DNA from: Jatrophihabitans sp.
Lineage (GTDB): Bacteria; Actinomycetota; Actinomycetes; Mycobacteriales; Jatrophihabitantaceae
DNA: 64,000 nt
Direction of reading: 5' to 3'
Assembly (NCBI GenBank): GCA_036389035.1
Contig: DASVQQ010000011.1
Coordinates: 372,001 to 436,000 of the forward strand
Shown here: in pieces, positions 1-8,052 of the stretch
Layout: each line of letters starts with the position of its first letter
How positions within the stretch are numbered: position 1 is the first letter of the stretch
The notes under the pieces: generated by a model
The model's input: the letters and a program-made list of their open reading frames with translations, nothing else
The model's database searches: none
Told to the model about the DNA's origin: nothing
Translations under genes and position numbers: made by a program

Positions 1-226
1 GCCCGTCGGCCGTCAGGAGCTCGCACCACGTGACGGGCCACGCCAGCGGGCTCCATGGCAACACCTCAGGGACAGCTGCCAGGCGAGCTCCTGTGCCGCG
101 CCGACGCAGGAGCTCCGACAAGATGGCTCGCCGGGCCGCGACACAGCACTCGCGATCGTGGCTGGCCACCAGCGAGGTCGGCAACGCGTCGAACTGTTGC
201 AGGTCGCCGGCCCAGTGCGGCGGCAT
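1..226 (-). CDS. Partial CDS, unidentified (runs off left edge)
   Basis: An open frame continues to the left edge of the window. Its ATG at 226 lies two bases past the TGA of the ATP-grasp/decarboxylase gene, and an in-frame GTG at 232 would overlap that stop, so the two are probably cotranscribed and translationally coupled. About 75 codons are visible, beginning MPPHWAGDLQQF. A segment near residues 29-43 ('AARRAILSELLRRRG') looks like an amphipathic helix. I do not recognise the family, and no catalytic motif is visible in the part present. Its position suggests it works with the upstream fusion enzyme. Confidence 0.55.
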   Translation of the reverse strand, partial: MPPHWAGDLQQFDALPTSLVASHDRECCVAARRAILSELLRRRGTGARLAAVPEVLPWSPLAWPVTWCELLTADG

Positions 227-228
227 GA

Positions 229-2448
229 TCACGACGATCGCCCCCGGCCGAAGGCGTAGGCCATCGACGTGTCGTAACCGCCGGCCCGGCCGATGGCAAG
301 TTGACTACCCGTAGCCACCGCCGACAGGTCCAGCCCCTTTGCCACGATGTCCTCCTCCATGCAGGAACGGCCGAGGATCAACTGGTTCCCCGGCCCGACC
401 GGGTGCCAGCACGCCGCCACCTCGTCCCAGGCGGCCACCGGATGGGGCCATGCCGGCGCCTCCGGGAGCTCGGCGATCGAGGCGTCGACGATGACATGCC
501 CGTCGTCTCGCACGAGCAGAACCGTGGTGAGAACAGTTCCGGCACCTTCGACCAGCATCCGGCCGGGCTCGACCACCAGCCTGGTGTGCGCATCGAGAAA
601 ACCGGCAAGGCGTCGGCGGAGCTCGGTCACGGCGATCCCGTATTGCCGCAGATCCCGCGCCCGCCAGCCACCGCCCACGTCGAGCAGGGCCGGTGCGGTG
701 CCTAGCCGTTCGGCGAAATGGGCGGCGACCTCCAACGACGAGGTCGCGGTCTCGATCCAGCGTTCGGTTCCGATGCTTGCCTGGGAGTGATGGAACGACA
801 GACCCCAGTGCGAGCCCAGCCGGTGGCAGATCTCTGCGATCAACGGGACCGCCTCCGCGAGACTGTCGCTGTCGTCGAAGGTTTCGCCGAAGCGGCTGTC
901 GAGTGCCGAACTCGTGGCACGGATGCCGAAGACTCCCGCTTTCACCTGGATGCGACCCGACCGCAGTTGGTCCAGCAGGATGCGCAACTCGGGCACGGAG
1001 TCGGCAAAGACAGCGGCGCAGGCGTACTCGTTCCGGGCCGGCCACCACTTTGCCGGGCCGTTCAGCACGATGTCCGACGAGCCGAACCCGGCAGCGACGG
1101 CGAGGTCGTACTCGTCCCCAGTGATCACATCGACCCACAATCCGAGCCGGTGCGCAAGTTCGAGCAGGCGCGGGTCCGGGTTCGTCTTGGTGCTGAGTGC
1201 GATCTGCGTCGGGGCCGCGGGGGGCAGTGCAGCCCGGAGTCGGTCCACCTGCGTCTCGACGAACTCCAGGTCGAGATGGCGTACGGGCGTCGGCACAGCG
1301 TGCTCGGGCTTCAGTCGCCCCAATGTCGTCGCGAAGTCCTCGGAGAAGGTGTACCAGGTCCTCGCGTCGTGCTTCCGTTGCGGGGGCACACCCCTCCGTC
1401 GTGACAGCAGCGGCATCCCGCTTGGGTGCTTACCGATAGAAGTGGAGTTGTCGTCCGACTTCCACTGTTGGGCTGCCATCGGGAGAGCCGGCTGCTGGGC
1501 TATCTCGTGAACGACCCGGACGAAGGCGGAGGCCTGCGAGCCGGAGTTCGGCGGAAGATTGACAAGAAGGGCCGGCAGGTTGAAACCACAGAGACTGCTG
1601 CCGTGAATCCAGGCCGGAAACCGAGGGTTGACCTCGAGAAGTACATTCCGACCCTCCCAGTCGACGATCATCTCCATTTCGCCGCCGCCATTCCAGGAAG
1701 TCGCGGTGACGAAGGCGTCGAGCCGGCTCGCCAACTCCTCCGGTACGGGGCGCACCGCGCCGGCCCAGGTCTTGCCGCTCTCGGTGGTGTCGAGCTTGAT
1801 CATGAGGGCCGCTCCACGCAGCCGACCGGAACGAGCGGCGAAAGCCAGCGCCAGTTCTTGGCCGGCAACATGCTCCTCCGCATGCCACCCCCTGCCCCAC
1901 CGGGTCTGCACCGAGCGCGCGTGGGACAGGGCCTCTCTGAGGTCGTGCACGTGCTTGGCCTCGTAATTGGGGCCCTTCACCCAGACGTCATAGCCATGCG
2001 TGTGCAGGAATTCTTCGAAGGCCTCCGGATCCGGATCGTGCACCGCTGCCGGCGTCGTGAGCCCCATCATCCGCGCCGCCTCTACTGGGGGCTTGCGACA
2101 CAGGTCGAGGGCACATGCCAGCGGGGACAAGACGCGCTCCGGCGACCACTGCAACGACCCTAGCAACTCGACTTCCAAGTCGAGGCTCGGCACGAAGACC
2201 CCCTCGTCGCCGACCAGGGCCAGGATCTGCTCGAGCCAGATGGTGGTGTCGAGCTCACTCCACGAGGGAAGGTAGACCCGGTCGTCAAAGACATCTGAAT
2301 GCAAGCCGGAGGACCGCGGACTGTAGTCGACAGCCGTCAGTTTTATCCCAGGATCGGCTAGGCGCAGCGATCGCGCGATGCCGAGGCCGGACGACGGATT
2401 TGGCCCGCTGTGGACCCCGGACACGACGACGTGCCTGGGATCGGTCAT
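229..2448 (-). CDS. ATP-grasp ligase / PLP-dependent decarboxylase fusion
   Basis: A 739-residue two-domain protein. Residues ~1-330 look like a carboxylate-amine ATP-grasp ligase: a nucleotide-fold N-terminus, then acidic metal-binding stretches ('GGGEMEMIVDWEG', 'LLEVNPRFP'). Residues ~380-739 match the fold-III PLP decarboxylase family (diaminopimelate/ornithine type). K421 in 'STKTNPD' is the expected Schiff-base lysine, 'DVGGGW' and 'VEPGRMLVEGAG' are the PLP-phosphate segments, and C696 in 'GRSCMEED' is the family's active-site cysteine. The expected chemistry is decarboxylation of an amino acid plus ATP-dependent amide formation; the substrates are unknown. The next gene starts two bases after the stop. 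The fusion is unusual. The ATG at 2448 has only a weak ribosome binding site. Confidence 0.85.
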   Translation of the reverse strand: MTDPRHVVVSGVHSGPNPSSGLGIARSLRLADPGIKLTAVDYSPRSSGLHSDVFDDRVYLPSWSELDTTIWLEQILALVGDEGVFVPSLDLEVELLGSLQWSPERVLSPLACALDLCRKPPVEAARMMGLTTPAAVHDPDPEAFEEFLHTHGYDVWVKGPNYEAKHVHDLREALSHARSVQTRWGRGWHAEEHVAGQELALAFAARSGRLRGAALMIKLDTTESGKTWAGAVRPVPEELASRLDAFVTATSWNGGGEMEMIVDWEGRNVLLEVNPRFPAWIHGSSLCGFNLPALLVNLPPNSGSQASAFVRVVHEIAQQPALPMAAQQWKSDDNSTSIGKHPSGMPLLSRRRGVPPQRKHDARTWYTFSEDFATTLGRLKPEHAVPTPVRHLDLEFVETQVDRLRAALPPAAPTQIALSTKTNPDPRLLELAHRLGLWVDVITGDEYDLAVAAGFGSSDIVLNGPAKWWPARNEYACAAVFADSVPELRILLDQLRSGRIQVKAGVFGIRATSSALDSRFGETFDDSDSLAEAVPLIAEICHRLGSHWGLSFHHSQASIGTERWIETATSSLEVAAHFAERLGTAPALLDVGGGWRARDLRQYGIAVTELRRRLAGFLDAHTRLVVEPGRMLVEGAGTVLTTVLLVRDDGHVIVDASIAELPEAPAWPHPVAAWDEVAACWHPVGPGNQLILGRSCMEEDIVAKGLDLSAVATGSQLAIGRAGGYDTSMAYAFGRGRSS

Positions 2449-2542
2449 GAGTACGGCGCCGCCTGCCTGAAGTTCAAGGCCGCGCCGTGATGTCGGCGAC
2501 CTGGTTGGCTACGGCCGCCCCCGCGGGTCACGAGTTGCCGCT

Positions 2543-3988
2543 TCATGACTGCTGTGCGGACTGCCCGGGATGCTGTGTGGTGTCACGCACCGTGACCAGC
2601 ACGACGTCATGACGGAACAGAAGCATGTTGAGCTGGTCGTTCTTGTCGCGCCTCCCCTTCATCTTCGTTATGGTTCCTTTATTGTCGCCCAACGTCTTCT
2701 GGTCGCTGCTGACGTCCCGCCACGAAGCCACCGACGTGGCGCGGGTCTCTATGTAAGGATCGTCCGACACTGCCTCGAAGGTCCACTCTCCGGAGCAGGT
2801 GTCGCTGGCGAAGAAGTAGAGCGCGGGCAGATCGAAGCAGTGGGGGATGTTGCGGAAGGTCACCTCGATGACATCCCAGTCCTGGCCCAGGTCCACGCTC
2901 TCGTACTCGATGGCCACGATCTGGTCCCCGTCGTCCTGCGGAGCCTCATCGTCCTGCAGTTCCTCGCCATCCTTGGATTTGAGATTCAACTTCACCGGGT
3001 CGGGCGCCGACCGCTTGTCGTCCCGCCAGGCACGCACCCAGATCTCGCAGCCACCGGCGAACTGGTCCCAGTCACTCTTTTTCTTCAAGACCGGCGAGAG
3101 AGTGATGTGCCAAGGCTTGCTGTAGGGATCGGCATTGCCGGGGTCGGGTTCCTCGCCCTCCTCGCTAATGTCACGCAGCGTGTACGGCTCGAGCATGAAT
3201 ATCTGCTTCTGCCGTTCTTCGCGCAGACCCCGGTACTTGGTCTTGGTGCGGAGGTCATAGAGCCAGTAGTCGGCATCGACGGCGCGACGGACGTCGAGAC
3301 GGGTGCTGATGCTCGTCGCGATCGCACCGCCGGCCAGCGAGATGTCGTTGAGCGTGCGGGCGGCGAAGGACTCGAGCGTCGCCGGATCGAACTCGCTGTG
3401 GAGCGCGACGTCGGTGATGTTGCGAAGCCACTGGGCCGACGGGTCGATGGCAGGCAGTTGCTCGCTGCGCTCGCGCATCAGCTGCAGCCATGCCTCGACG
3501 TTCTCGGCATAATGCTGATCGTCGGATCGAAGTCCGGCGTCGAAGAGAGCCTGGTGGATCTGATCGAGGTAGCCCCGGTCGTCGGCGGCGGTCGTGACCA
3601 TCTCATGCAAGACGCCCTTGGTGTGGCTGTGCTGCAGGGGAGGCACAAGAAGGGGGAAGAACCGCTTGCGTCCCGGTTGGTTGCCAGTTCCCGACTCGGA
3701 CGAGCGCTGGACCAGCATCCAGGCGGCGCCGATCTCGGTCATGACCCATGGCTTGGTCATGGCGTTGTGTGTTACCAGCGCGATGACTATGGGGACCTGA
3801 AGGAGAGCTGCCTCGAGGTCTCCGAGCAGCCCCCGGCCGAGCTCTGGCCCCATGCCGGGCTTGCTGGAGTAAAAGATTTCCTCGTTACGCAGCCCGCAGG
3901 CGCCCTTAAGGAACATGTCGACGAACGCATCGGCGAATTCTTTGGCATCGTCGCTGTCATGACTGACGAACACTAGTTTCCCGCTCAT
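2543..3988 (-). CDS. TIR-domain protein
   Basis: 481 residues. The first ~140 form a TIR domain of the TIR_2/bacterial type: the opening strand 'KLVFVSHDSDD', a hydrophobic 'VPIVIALVTHNAM' strand, and 'PWVMTEIGAAW', in which E85 sits where TIR NADases carry the catalytic glutamate. The remaining ~340 residues have no domain I recognise. They are soluble, charged and without membrane segments, and probably form the sensing or oligomerising part. Bacterial TIR proteins often act as NAD-degrading effectors in phage defence, so that is a reasonable inference here. No partner defence gene is visible. The gene stands alone between the ATP-grasp fusion and the tms operon. Confidence 0.75.
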   Translation of the reverse strand: MSGKLVFVSHDSDDAKEFADAFVDMFLKGACGLRNEEIFYSSKPGMGPELGRGLLGDLEAALLQVPIVIALVTHNAMTKPWVMTEIGAAWMLVQRSSESGTGNQPGRKRFFPLLVPPLQHSHTKGVLHEMVTTAADDRGYLDQIHQALFDAGLRSDDQHYAENVEAWLQLMRERSEQLPAIDPSAQWLRNITDVALHSEFDPATLESFAARTLNDISLAGGAIATSISTRLDVRRAVDADYWLYDLRTKTKYRGLREERQKQIFMLEPYTLRDISEEGEEPDPGNADPYSKPWHITLSPVLKKKSDWDQFAGGCEIWVRAWRDDKRSAPDPVKLNLKSKDGEELQDDEAPQDDGDQIVAIEYESVDLGQDWDVIEVTFRNIPHCFDLPALYFFASDTCSGEWTFEAVSDDPYIETRATSVASWRDVSSDQKTLGDNKGTITKMKGRRDKNDQLNMLLFRHDVVLVTVRDTTQHPGQSAQQS

Positions 3989-4141
3989 GTGGTCATGATA
4001 GGGTGCGCTAGGCGGCTTTGTTGCGGGTTGCCGGAAAAGCGGATGCGCATTCAGCCGGACGTTTTCATACCGGCCGAAATGGCAGTTTGCGGGAAGCTCC
4101 TCGGGCGCCGACCAGCTTTCTGCCGCTGTGCTACCTGCTGA

Positions 4142-5407
4142 TCAGGAACCCCAGGTCGGGCGCAGCGGGAACATCGCGTTGCCGGACTCGGGGGTCTTGA
4201 CCGCCAGCACCTGGTGCAGCTGGACGCCGTTGGTCTCGAAGCCCAGCCGCGAGCCGGCCATGTACAGGCCCCAGATCCGGGCGGTGGGCTCGCCGACGTC
4301 GGCGACGCAGTCGTCCCAGCTGCGGACCAGGTTCGCGCACCAGTGCTTGAGGGTCAGGGCGTAGTGCTCGCGCAGGTTCTCCTCGTGGCGCACCTCGAAG
4401 CCGGCGTTCTGCGCCTCGGTGATGATGCGTCCTGAGCCGGTCAGCTCGCCGTCGGGAAAGACGTAGCGGTCGATGAAGTGGCCGGGCATCGGGTCCTGCT
4501 TGTTGTCGGGCCGGGTGATGCAGTGGTTGAGCAGCCGGCCGCCGTCGCGCAGCTTGGACTTGAGGAAGGCGAAGTAGGCCGGGTAGTTGCCGACCCCGAC
4601 ATGCTCCATCAGGCCGATCGAGCTGATGGCGTCGTAGTCGGAGTCCGGGGCGTCGCGGTAGTCCCGGTGCAGGATCCGCACCTTGTCCGACAGCCCGTCG
4701 CGCTCGACAGCCGCGGTCCCCCAGCTGGCCTGGGCGCCCGACAGCGTCACGCCCACCACCTGCACGCCGTAATGGCTGGCGGCGTGGCGAGCCATGCCGC
4801 CCCAGCCGCAGCCGACGTCGAGCAGCCGCATGCCCGGCTCAAGGCCGAGCTTGCGGGCCACCAGGTCGAACTTCTCCTCCTGCGCCTCCTCCAGGCCGGC
4901 GTCCGGCTTGGGGAACACCGCGCAGGTGTAGGCCATCGACGGGCCGAGCACCTTCTCGTAGAACTCGTTCGACACGTCGTAGTGCTTGCCGATCGCCTGG
5001 GCGTCCCGGTCACGGGAGTGCCGCATGCCCTCGACCACCCGGCGCCAGCGGGGCAACGCCTCCTGCGCGGGCGGCTCGGGCGGCAGCAGGTTGCGCCAAC
5101 CCATCTCGCGCAGCAGGATGCGGGCCTCCTGGGCGGTGGGCCGCCGGAACCGCCAGCTGCCCAGGCACTTCAGCGCGTCGTACGGATCGCCCGGGTGCGC
5201 GCCGTGCAGCAGCAGGTCGCCCTGCACGTAGGCCCGTGCCAGTCCCAGGTCACCCGGCGCGGTGGCCAGGTAGCGCAGGCCCCGCTCGTTGACCAGTTCC
5301 AGGGTGACCGCGGCGTCGGTAGAGCCGAACGAGCTGCCGTCATAGGCCTCGAACCGCAGCGGCGCGCCGTCCACCGCGAGCATCGACACCAGGTCGGCGA
5401 TCTTCAT
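4142..5407 (-). CDS. tmsB: Cyclopropane-fatty-acyl-phospholipid synthase-like methyltransferase (TmsB/BfaB type)
   Basis: 421-residue SAM-dependent methyltransferase of the CFA synthase family. The SAM loop 'LLDVGCGWGGMA' is near residues 193-204, preceded by the family's 'HYDVSNEFYEKVLG' block. Its ATG overlaps the TGA of the flavoprotein gene by 4 nt. This gene pair is the known arrangement for 10-methyl branched fatty acids (tuberculostearic acid type): the methyltransferase adds a methylene at C10 of an oleoyl phospholipid, and the flavoprotein reduces it. A plain cyclopropane synthase is the alternative, but coupling to the oxidoreductase argues for the tms function. No tmsC-like gene follows; the next gene leftward is the TIR protein. 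Confidence 0.85.
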   Translation of the reverse strand: MKIADLVSMLAVDGAPLRFEAYDGSSFGSTDAAVTLELVNERGLRYLATAPGDLGLARAYVQGDLLLHGAHPGDPYDALKCLGSWRFRRPTAQEARILLREMGWRNLLPPEPPAQEALPRWRRVVEGMRHSRDRDAQAIGKHYDVSNEFYEKVLGPSMAYTCAVFPKPDAGLEEAQEEKFDLVARKLGLEPGMRLLDVGCGWGGMARHAASHYGVQVVGVTLSGAQASWGTAAVERDGLSDKVRILHRDYRDAPDSDYDAISSIGLMEHVGVGNYPAYFAFLKSKLRDGGRLLNHCITRPDNKQDPMPGHFIDRYVFPDGELTGSGRIITEAQNAGFEVRHEENLREHYALTLKHWCANLVRSWDDCVADVGEPTARIWGLYMAGSRLGFETNGVQLHQVLAVKTPESGNAMFPLRPTWGS

Positions 5408-6858
5408 CTGCGCCCCACCGCTTTCTCATACAGCCCGGTCAACCGGTGGCCGGGATCGTATCGGTCCTTGAGGACGGCATAGACGTCGCCGCCGTACACC
5501 GCCTCGAAGCTCTGCCTGTCGTAGTAGGCGTCGGAGTACAGCGACTTGTGCCCGGCGTGCTCGGCGACCGCGGCCTCGATGAGCCGGTTGACGTCGCCGT
5601 CGGCCCTGCCCTCGGTGATCGCGACGGTGCCCCAGAAGCCGACGTTGACATAGACCTGGCCGGGTGAGAGCGGGTACAGCGGCCACGGCTTGGCCGGCTC
5701 GCGCTGAGCCGAGTCCTGCTGAGCCGAGCCCTGCTGAGCCGAGTCCTGCTGAGCCGAGTCCTGCTGGCGGAGCATCAGCGGGCACAGCCACACCGGCGAC
5801 ATCGCCACCTGCCCGGCGAACCAGCGCAGGAAGTCAGCGGTCCGCTCCAGCGGGATCTCGACGTCCTGCACCACCCGCTCCCGGGGCGGCTGCCGGCGGA
5901 TCCGGTCGATCCTGCGGGCGAAGGAGAACCGGTGGTCCAGACCGATCAGCCGATGGTAGAAGTCGCTGCGCCGGTACCTGGCCGGCCACAGCCGGCGGAT
6001 CACCGGGTTCTGCACGCCGAAGGCGCCCGAGCACCAGAACCAGTCGGTGTCCCAGCGCCACAGGTAGTCCGCGACCGTCAGGCAGTCCCGCTCGCGGTTG
6101 CGGATGGAGCGGTAGAAGATCTGCTGCCCGGTGTAGTCGCCGGCTGCGTCCACCCCGGCTTCGGCCGGGCTGTCCACCCACCGGCCCAGGCACAGGTAGG
6201 CCTCCTCGACGCCGAACATCACCCCGTCGAGAAAGTCGACCCGCTCGCCGGCCCAGTCGCGCTGCTCGGTGATCTGCCCGATCGCCGCGGTCAGCGCCTC
6301 GAGGTCTGGAAACCGGACGTGCCGCAATCCGACGAACGGGCGCACCGGGTCGAGTTCGATGAGCAGCCGGACCGCGTAGCCGAGGCTGCCGTAGGAGTTC
6401 GGAAAGCCGTGGAACAGGTCCGGGTGCTGGCTGGGGCTGACCGTCAGCAGCTGCCCGGCGCCGGTCAGCACGTCCAGCTCCAGCACCGACTCGTGCGGCA
6501 GCCCGTTGCGGAACGAGCTGGACTCGATGCCCAGCCCGGTCACCGCGCCGCCGAGGGTGATCGTCTTGAGTTGCGGCACCACCTTGGGCATCAGGCCGTG
6601 CGGCAGGCACTCGGCCACCAGCCGCTCGTAGGTGCACATGCCCTGCACCTCAGCCGTGCGGGCGACCGGGTCGACCGAGAGCACCCCGTCCAGCCCGGAC
6701 ACGTCCAGGCCCGCCGTCGCCTGCTGGGTACGCGGGCGGAACAGGTTCGAGGTGCGCTTGGCCAGCCGTACCTGGGTGCCTTCGGCGATGGCGGCGTACG
6801 AGGCGGTGAGCGCGGCGACAGCCTTGGCGTGGGCCCGGTCCGACAGTGTGGAAGTCAT
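5404..6858 (-). CDS. tmsA: FAD-binding oxidoreductase (TmsA/BfaA type, 10-methylene fatty acid reductase)
   Basis: 484-residue flavoprotein of the DHCR24-like/PCMH FAD family. The N-terminal FAD-binding half shows 'VVPQLKTITLGGAVTGLG' and 'PNSYGSLGYAVRL'; the C-terminal cap is FAD-oxidase-like. It is predicted to reduce the 10-methylene acyl intermediate made by the adjacent methyltransferase, probably at the membrane on phospholipid-bound chains. Start is ATG 6858; the stop overlaps the next gene. Near residue 370 there is a low-complexity insert encoded by four copies of a 15-bp repeat (Ala/Gln-Asp-Ser-Ala-Gln), probably a flexible loop peculiar to this strain. A 12-bp palindrome lies 26 bp upstream. 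Confidence 0.85.
   Translation of the reverse strand: MTSTLSDRAHAKAVAALTASYAAIAEGTQVRLAKRTSNLFRPRTQQATAGLDVSGLDGVLSVDPVARTAEVQGMCTYERLVAECLPHGLMPKVVPQLKTITLGGAVTGLGIESSSFRNGLPHESVLELDVLTGAGQLLTVSPSQHPDLFHGFPNSYGSLGYAVRLLIELDPVRPFVGLRHVRFPDLEALTAAIGQITEQRDWAGERVDFLDGVMFGVEEAYLCLGRWVDSPAEAGVDAAGDYTGQQIFYRSIRNRERDCLTVADYLWRWDTDWFWCSGAFGVQNPVIRRLWPARYRRSDFYHRLIGLDHRFSFARRIDRIRRQPPRERVVQDVEIPLERTADFLRWFAGQVAMSPVWLCPLMLRQQDSAQQDSAQQGSAQQDSAQREPAKPWPLYPLSPGQVYVNVGFWGTVAITEGRADGDVNRLIEAAVAEHAGHKSLYSDAYYDRQSFEAVYGGDVYAVLKDRYDPGHRLTGLYEKAVGRR
5705..5764. repeat. 15-bp tandem repeat, 4 copies, inside tmsA
   Basis: Four near-identical 15-bp units (tgagccgagtcctgc) in a row, in frame with tmsA and coding for a Gln/Asp/Ser/Ala loop. 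Unit length is a multiple of three, so copy-number change would keep the frame. Confidence 0.9.
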
Positions 6859-6883
6859 CGCCTGTCACCCTATCGAAAATGGT

Positions 6884-6895
6884 TTAGCTAGCTAA
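6884..6895. promoter_or_regulatory. 12-bp perfect palindrome upstream of tmsA
   Basis: TTAGCTAGCTAA is its own reverse complement and sits 26 bp upstream of the tmsA start, in a short A/T-rich patch of an otherwise GC-rich region. Position and symmetry suit an operator for a dimeric repressor of the TetR or MarR kind. No regulator gene is adjacent, so the binding protein is unknown. Confidence 0.5.
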
Positions 6896-6944
6896 GCATT
6901 TTTGGGCCGACCGCCCGCCGCGCGGCTCGTCCGCCGGCCGCTGA

Positions 6945-7499
6945 TCACGTGTTCAGTCCCGGCCCCGCCGCGTCGGCCAACTGGCGCAGGCCGGTCACGA
7001 TCCCGCCGGTCAGGTCGCCGGTGGCGAACGATCCCCGCATCGCCAGGGCGGCCAAGGCCGCGCTCCGGTTCGGTATCCGGCGGGCCGACTCGCCGCCGGT
7101 GACGATCTCGAGCCTGCGCTGCGCCGGTGAGATGGCCACCAGCACCGGCGCGTGGTGCCGGTCGGCCAGCTTGGCGAACATCGCCTCGGCGGTGGCCCGA
7201 CCGGACTCCCCGAGGTCACCGACGTACACGCTGAACAGCAGGCCGGTCTCGCGCGAGCCGAGTGTCAGGGCCTCGTCGATCCTGGACAGCTGGGCCGGCT
7301 TGAACGGGCGGTCCGGGCTGACCAGGCTCGCCCGCCGGGTGGTCATCTCCTTGACCCGGGCGTCCGAGTCGTAGGGGTCGAGCGTCCGCGACTCGGAGCC
7401 CTCCGGGGGTCGGGAACCCGGGGAGCCGGGTCGGGCGTCCGGGTCGACTACCCGGGAATCCGCGTCACCGGATCGGGAGTCCGCGTCACCGGACTGCAT
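6945..7499 (-). CDS. DUF5130 family protein (TPM-like fold)
   Basis: The conserved part begins around 'MTTRRASLVSPDRP' and carries the TPM-like pattern of a central strand ('ETGLLFSVYVGDLG'), a helix, and 'APVLVAISPAQRRLEIVTG'. This matches the actinobacterial DUF5130 family, whose function is not known to me. The N-terminus is uncertain: ATG 7499 gives 184 residues with a Gly-Asp-Ala-Asp-Ser-Arg duplication, an in-frame start at 7601 would overlap the ctaJ-like gene, and ATG 7346 would give just the conserved core but has its AAGGAG too close. It follows the ctaJ-like gene on the same strand, a neighbourhood also seen in mycobacteria as I recall it. Confidence 0.65.
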   Translation of the reverse strand: MQSGDADSRSGDADSRVVDPDARPGSPGSRPPEGSESRTLDPYDSDARVKEMTTRRASLVSPDRPFKPAQLSRIDEALTLGSRETGLLFSVYVGDLGESGRATAEAMFAKLADRHHAPVLVAISPAQRRLEIVTGGESARRIPNRSAALAALAMRGSFATGDLTGGIVTGLRQLADAAGPGLNT

Positions 7500-7527
7500 G
7501 CTGGTCGCGCCGGACGTAGCCCGCAGG

Positions 7528-7947
7528 TCACCACTCACCGCTGGCACCGCCGCTCGCCGTGGCGGGTTCGGCGGCCCGGCCGGTGATCGTCGGGGCCCCA
7601 CCGGGACGGTGCAACCCGTCCCCGTGAACCCCGACAGCAGGGTGCCCGGCAGTGAGCTGCCCGGCAGTCAGGTGCCCGGGAGTGGGCTGCCCGGCAGTGA
7701 GCTGCCCGGAATTGTGGTGTCCGGCAGGGTTCAGCTCGGCATGACCACGATCGTGGGAGCCCATGCTCGACACCGGGCCGGAGTGCTCGGGATGCGGCAG
7801 GTACCAGACCGGTTCGTAGGGCCACGGCCCACCGGGCCGGTAGCGCGGCGTGCGCTCGGCCGACCGGGCGTAGACCATCACGGCGACCAGCAGCGTCGCC
7901 ACGGCCGGGATGGCGACGAAGATCAGTGTCGTCTGAACGATGCTCAT
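7528..7947 (-). CDS. ctaJ: aa3-type cytochrome oxidase accessory subunit CtaJ-like membrane protein
   Basis: 139 residues starting at ATG 7947, preceded by GGAGG at a good distance; a longer in-frame start at 8037 is less likely. One N-terminal transmembrane helix (residues ~2-24, 'QTTLIFVAIPAVATLLVAV') is followed by 'TPRYRPGGPWPYEPVWY', the signature I associate with CtaJ of the actinobacterial aa3 oxidase supercomplex. The tail (from ~residue 70) is low-complexity Gly/His/Thr/Ala pentapeptides encoded by a 15-bp tandem repeat, unlike the compact family core. It is predicted to sit in the cytoplasmic membrane with the oxidase. Confidence 0.6.
   Translation of the reverse strand: MSIVQTTLIFVAIPAVATLLVAVMVYARSAERTPRYRPGGPWPYEPVWYLPHPEHSGPVSSMGSHDRGHAELNPAGHHNSGQLTAGQPTPGHLTAGQLTAGHPAVGVHGDGLHRPGGAPTITGRAAEPATASGGASGEW
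7631..7735. repeat. 15-bp imperfect tandem repeat, 7 units, in the 3' part of the ctaJ-like gene
   Basis: Seven successive 15-bp units, most starting ccggcagtg and ending in ctgc or gtgc. They encode the pentapeptide series GQLTA / GHLTA / GHPAV. Copies 2 and 5 are identical. Confidence 0.85.
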
Positions 7948-8052
7948 ACGCGTTCCTCCGCCCTGCCGAGCCCGGCACGACTGCCCGCGCTCATCGACGC
8001 ACCTTCGATAGTGCCCTCGGCCAAACCCTGTCAGCACACGTTATCGAAGGGG

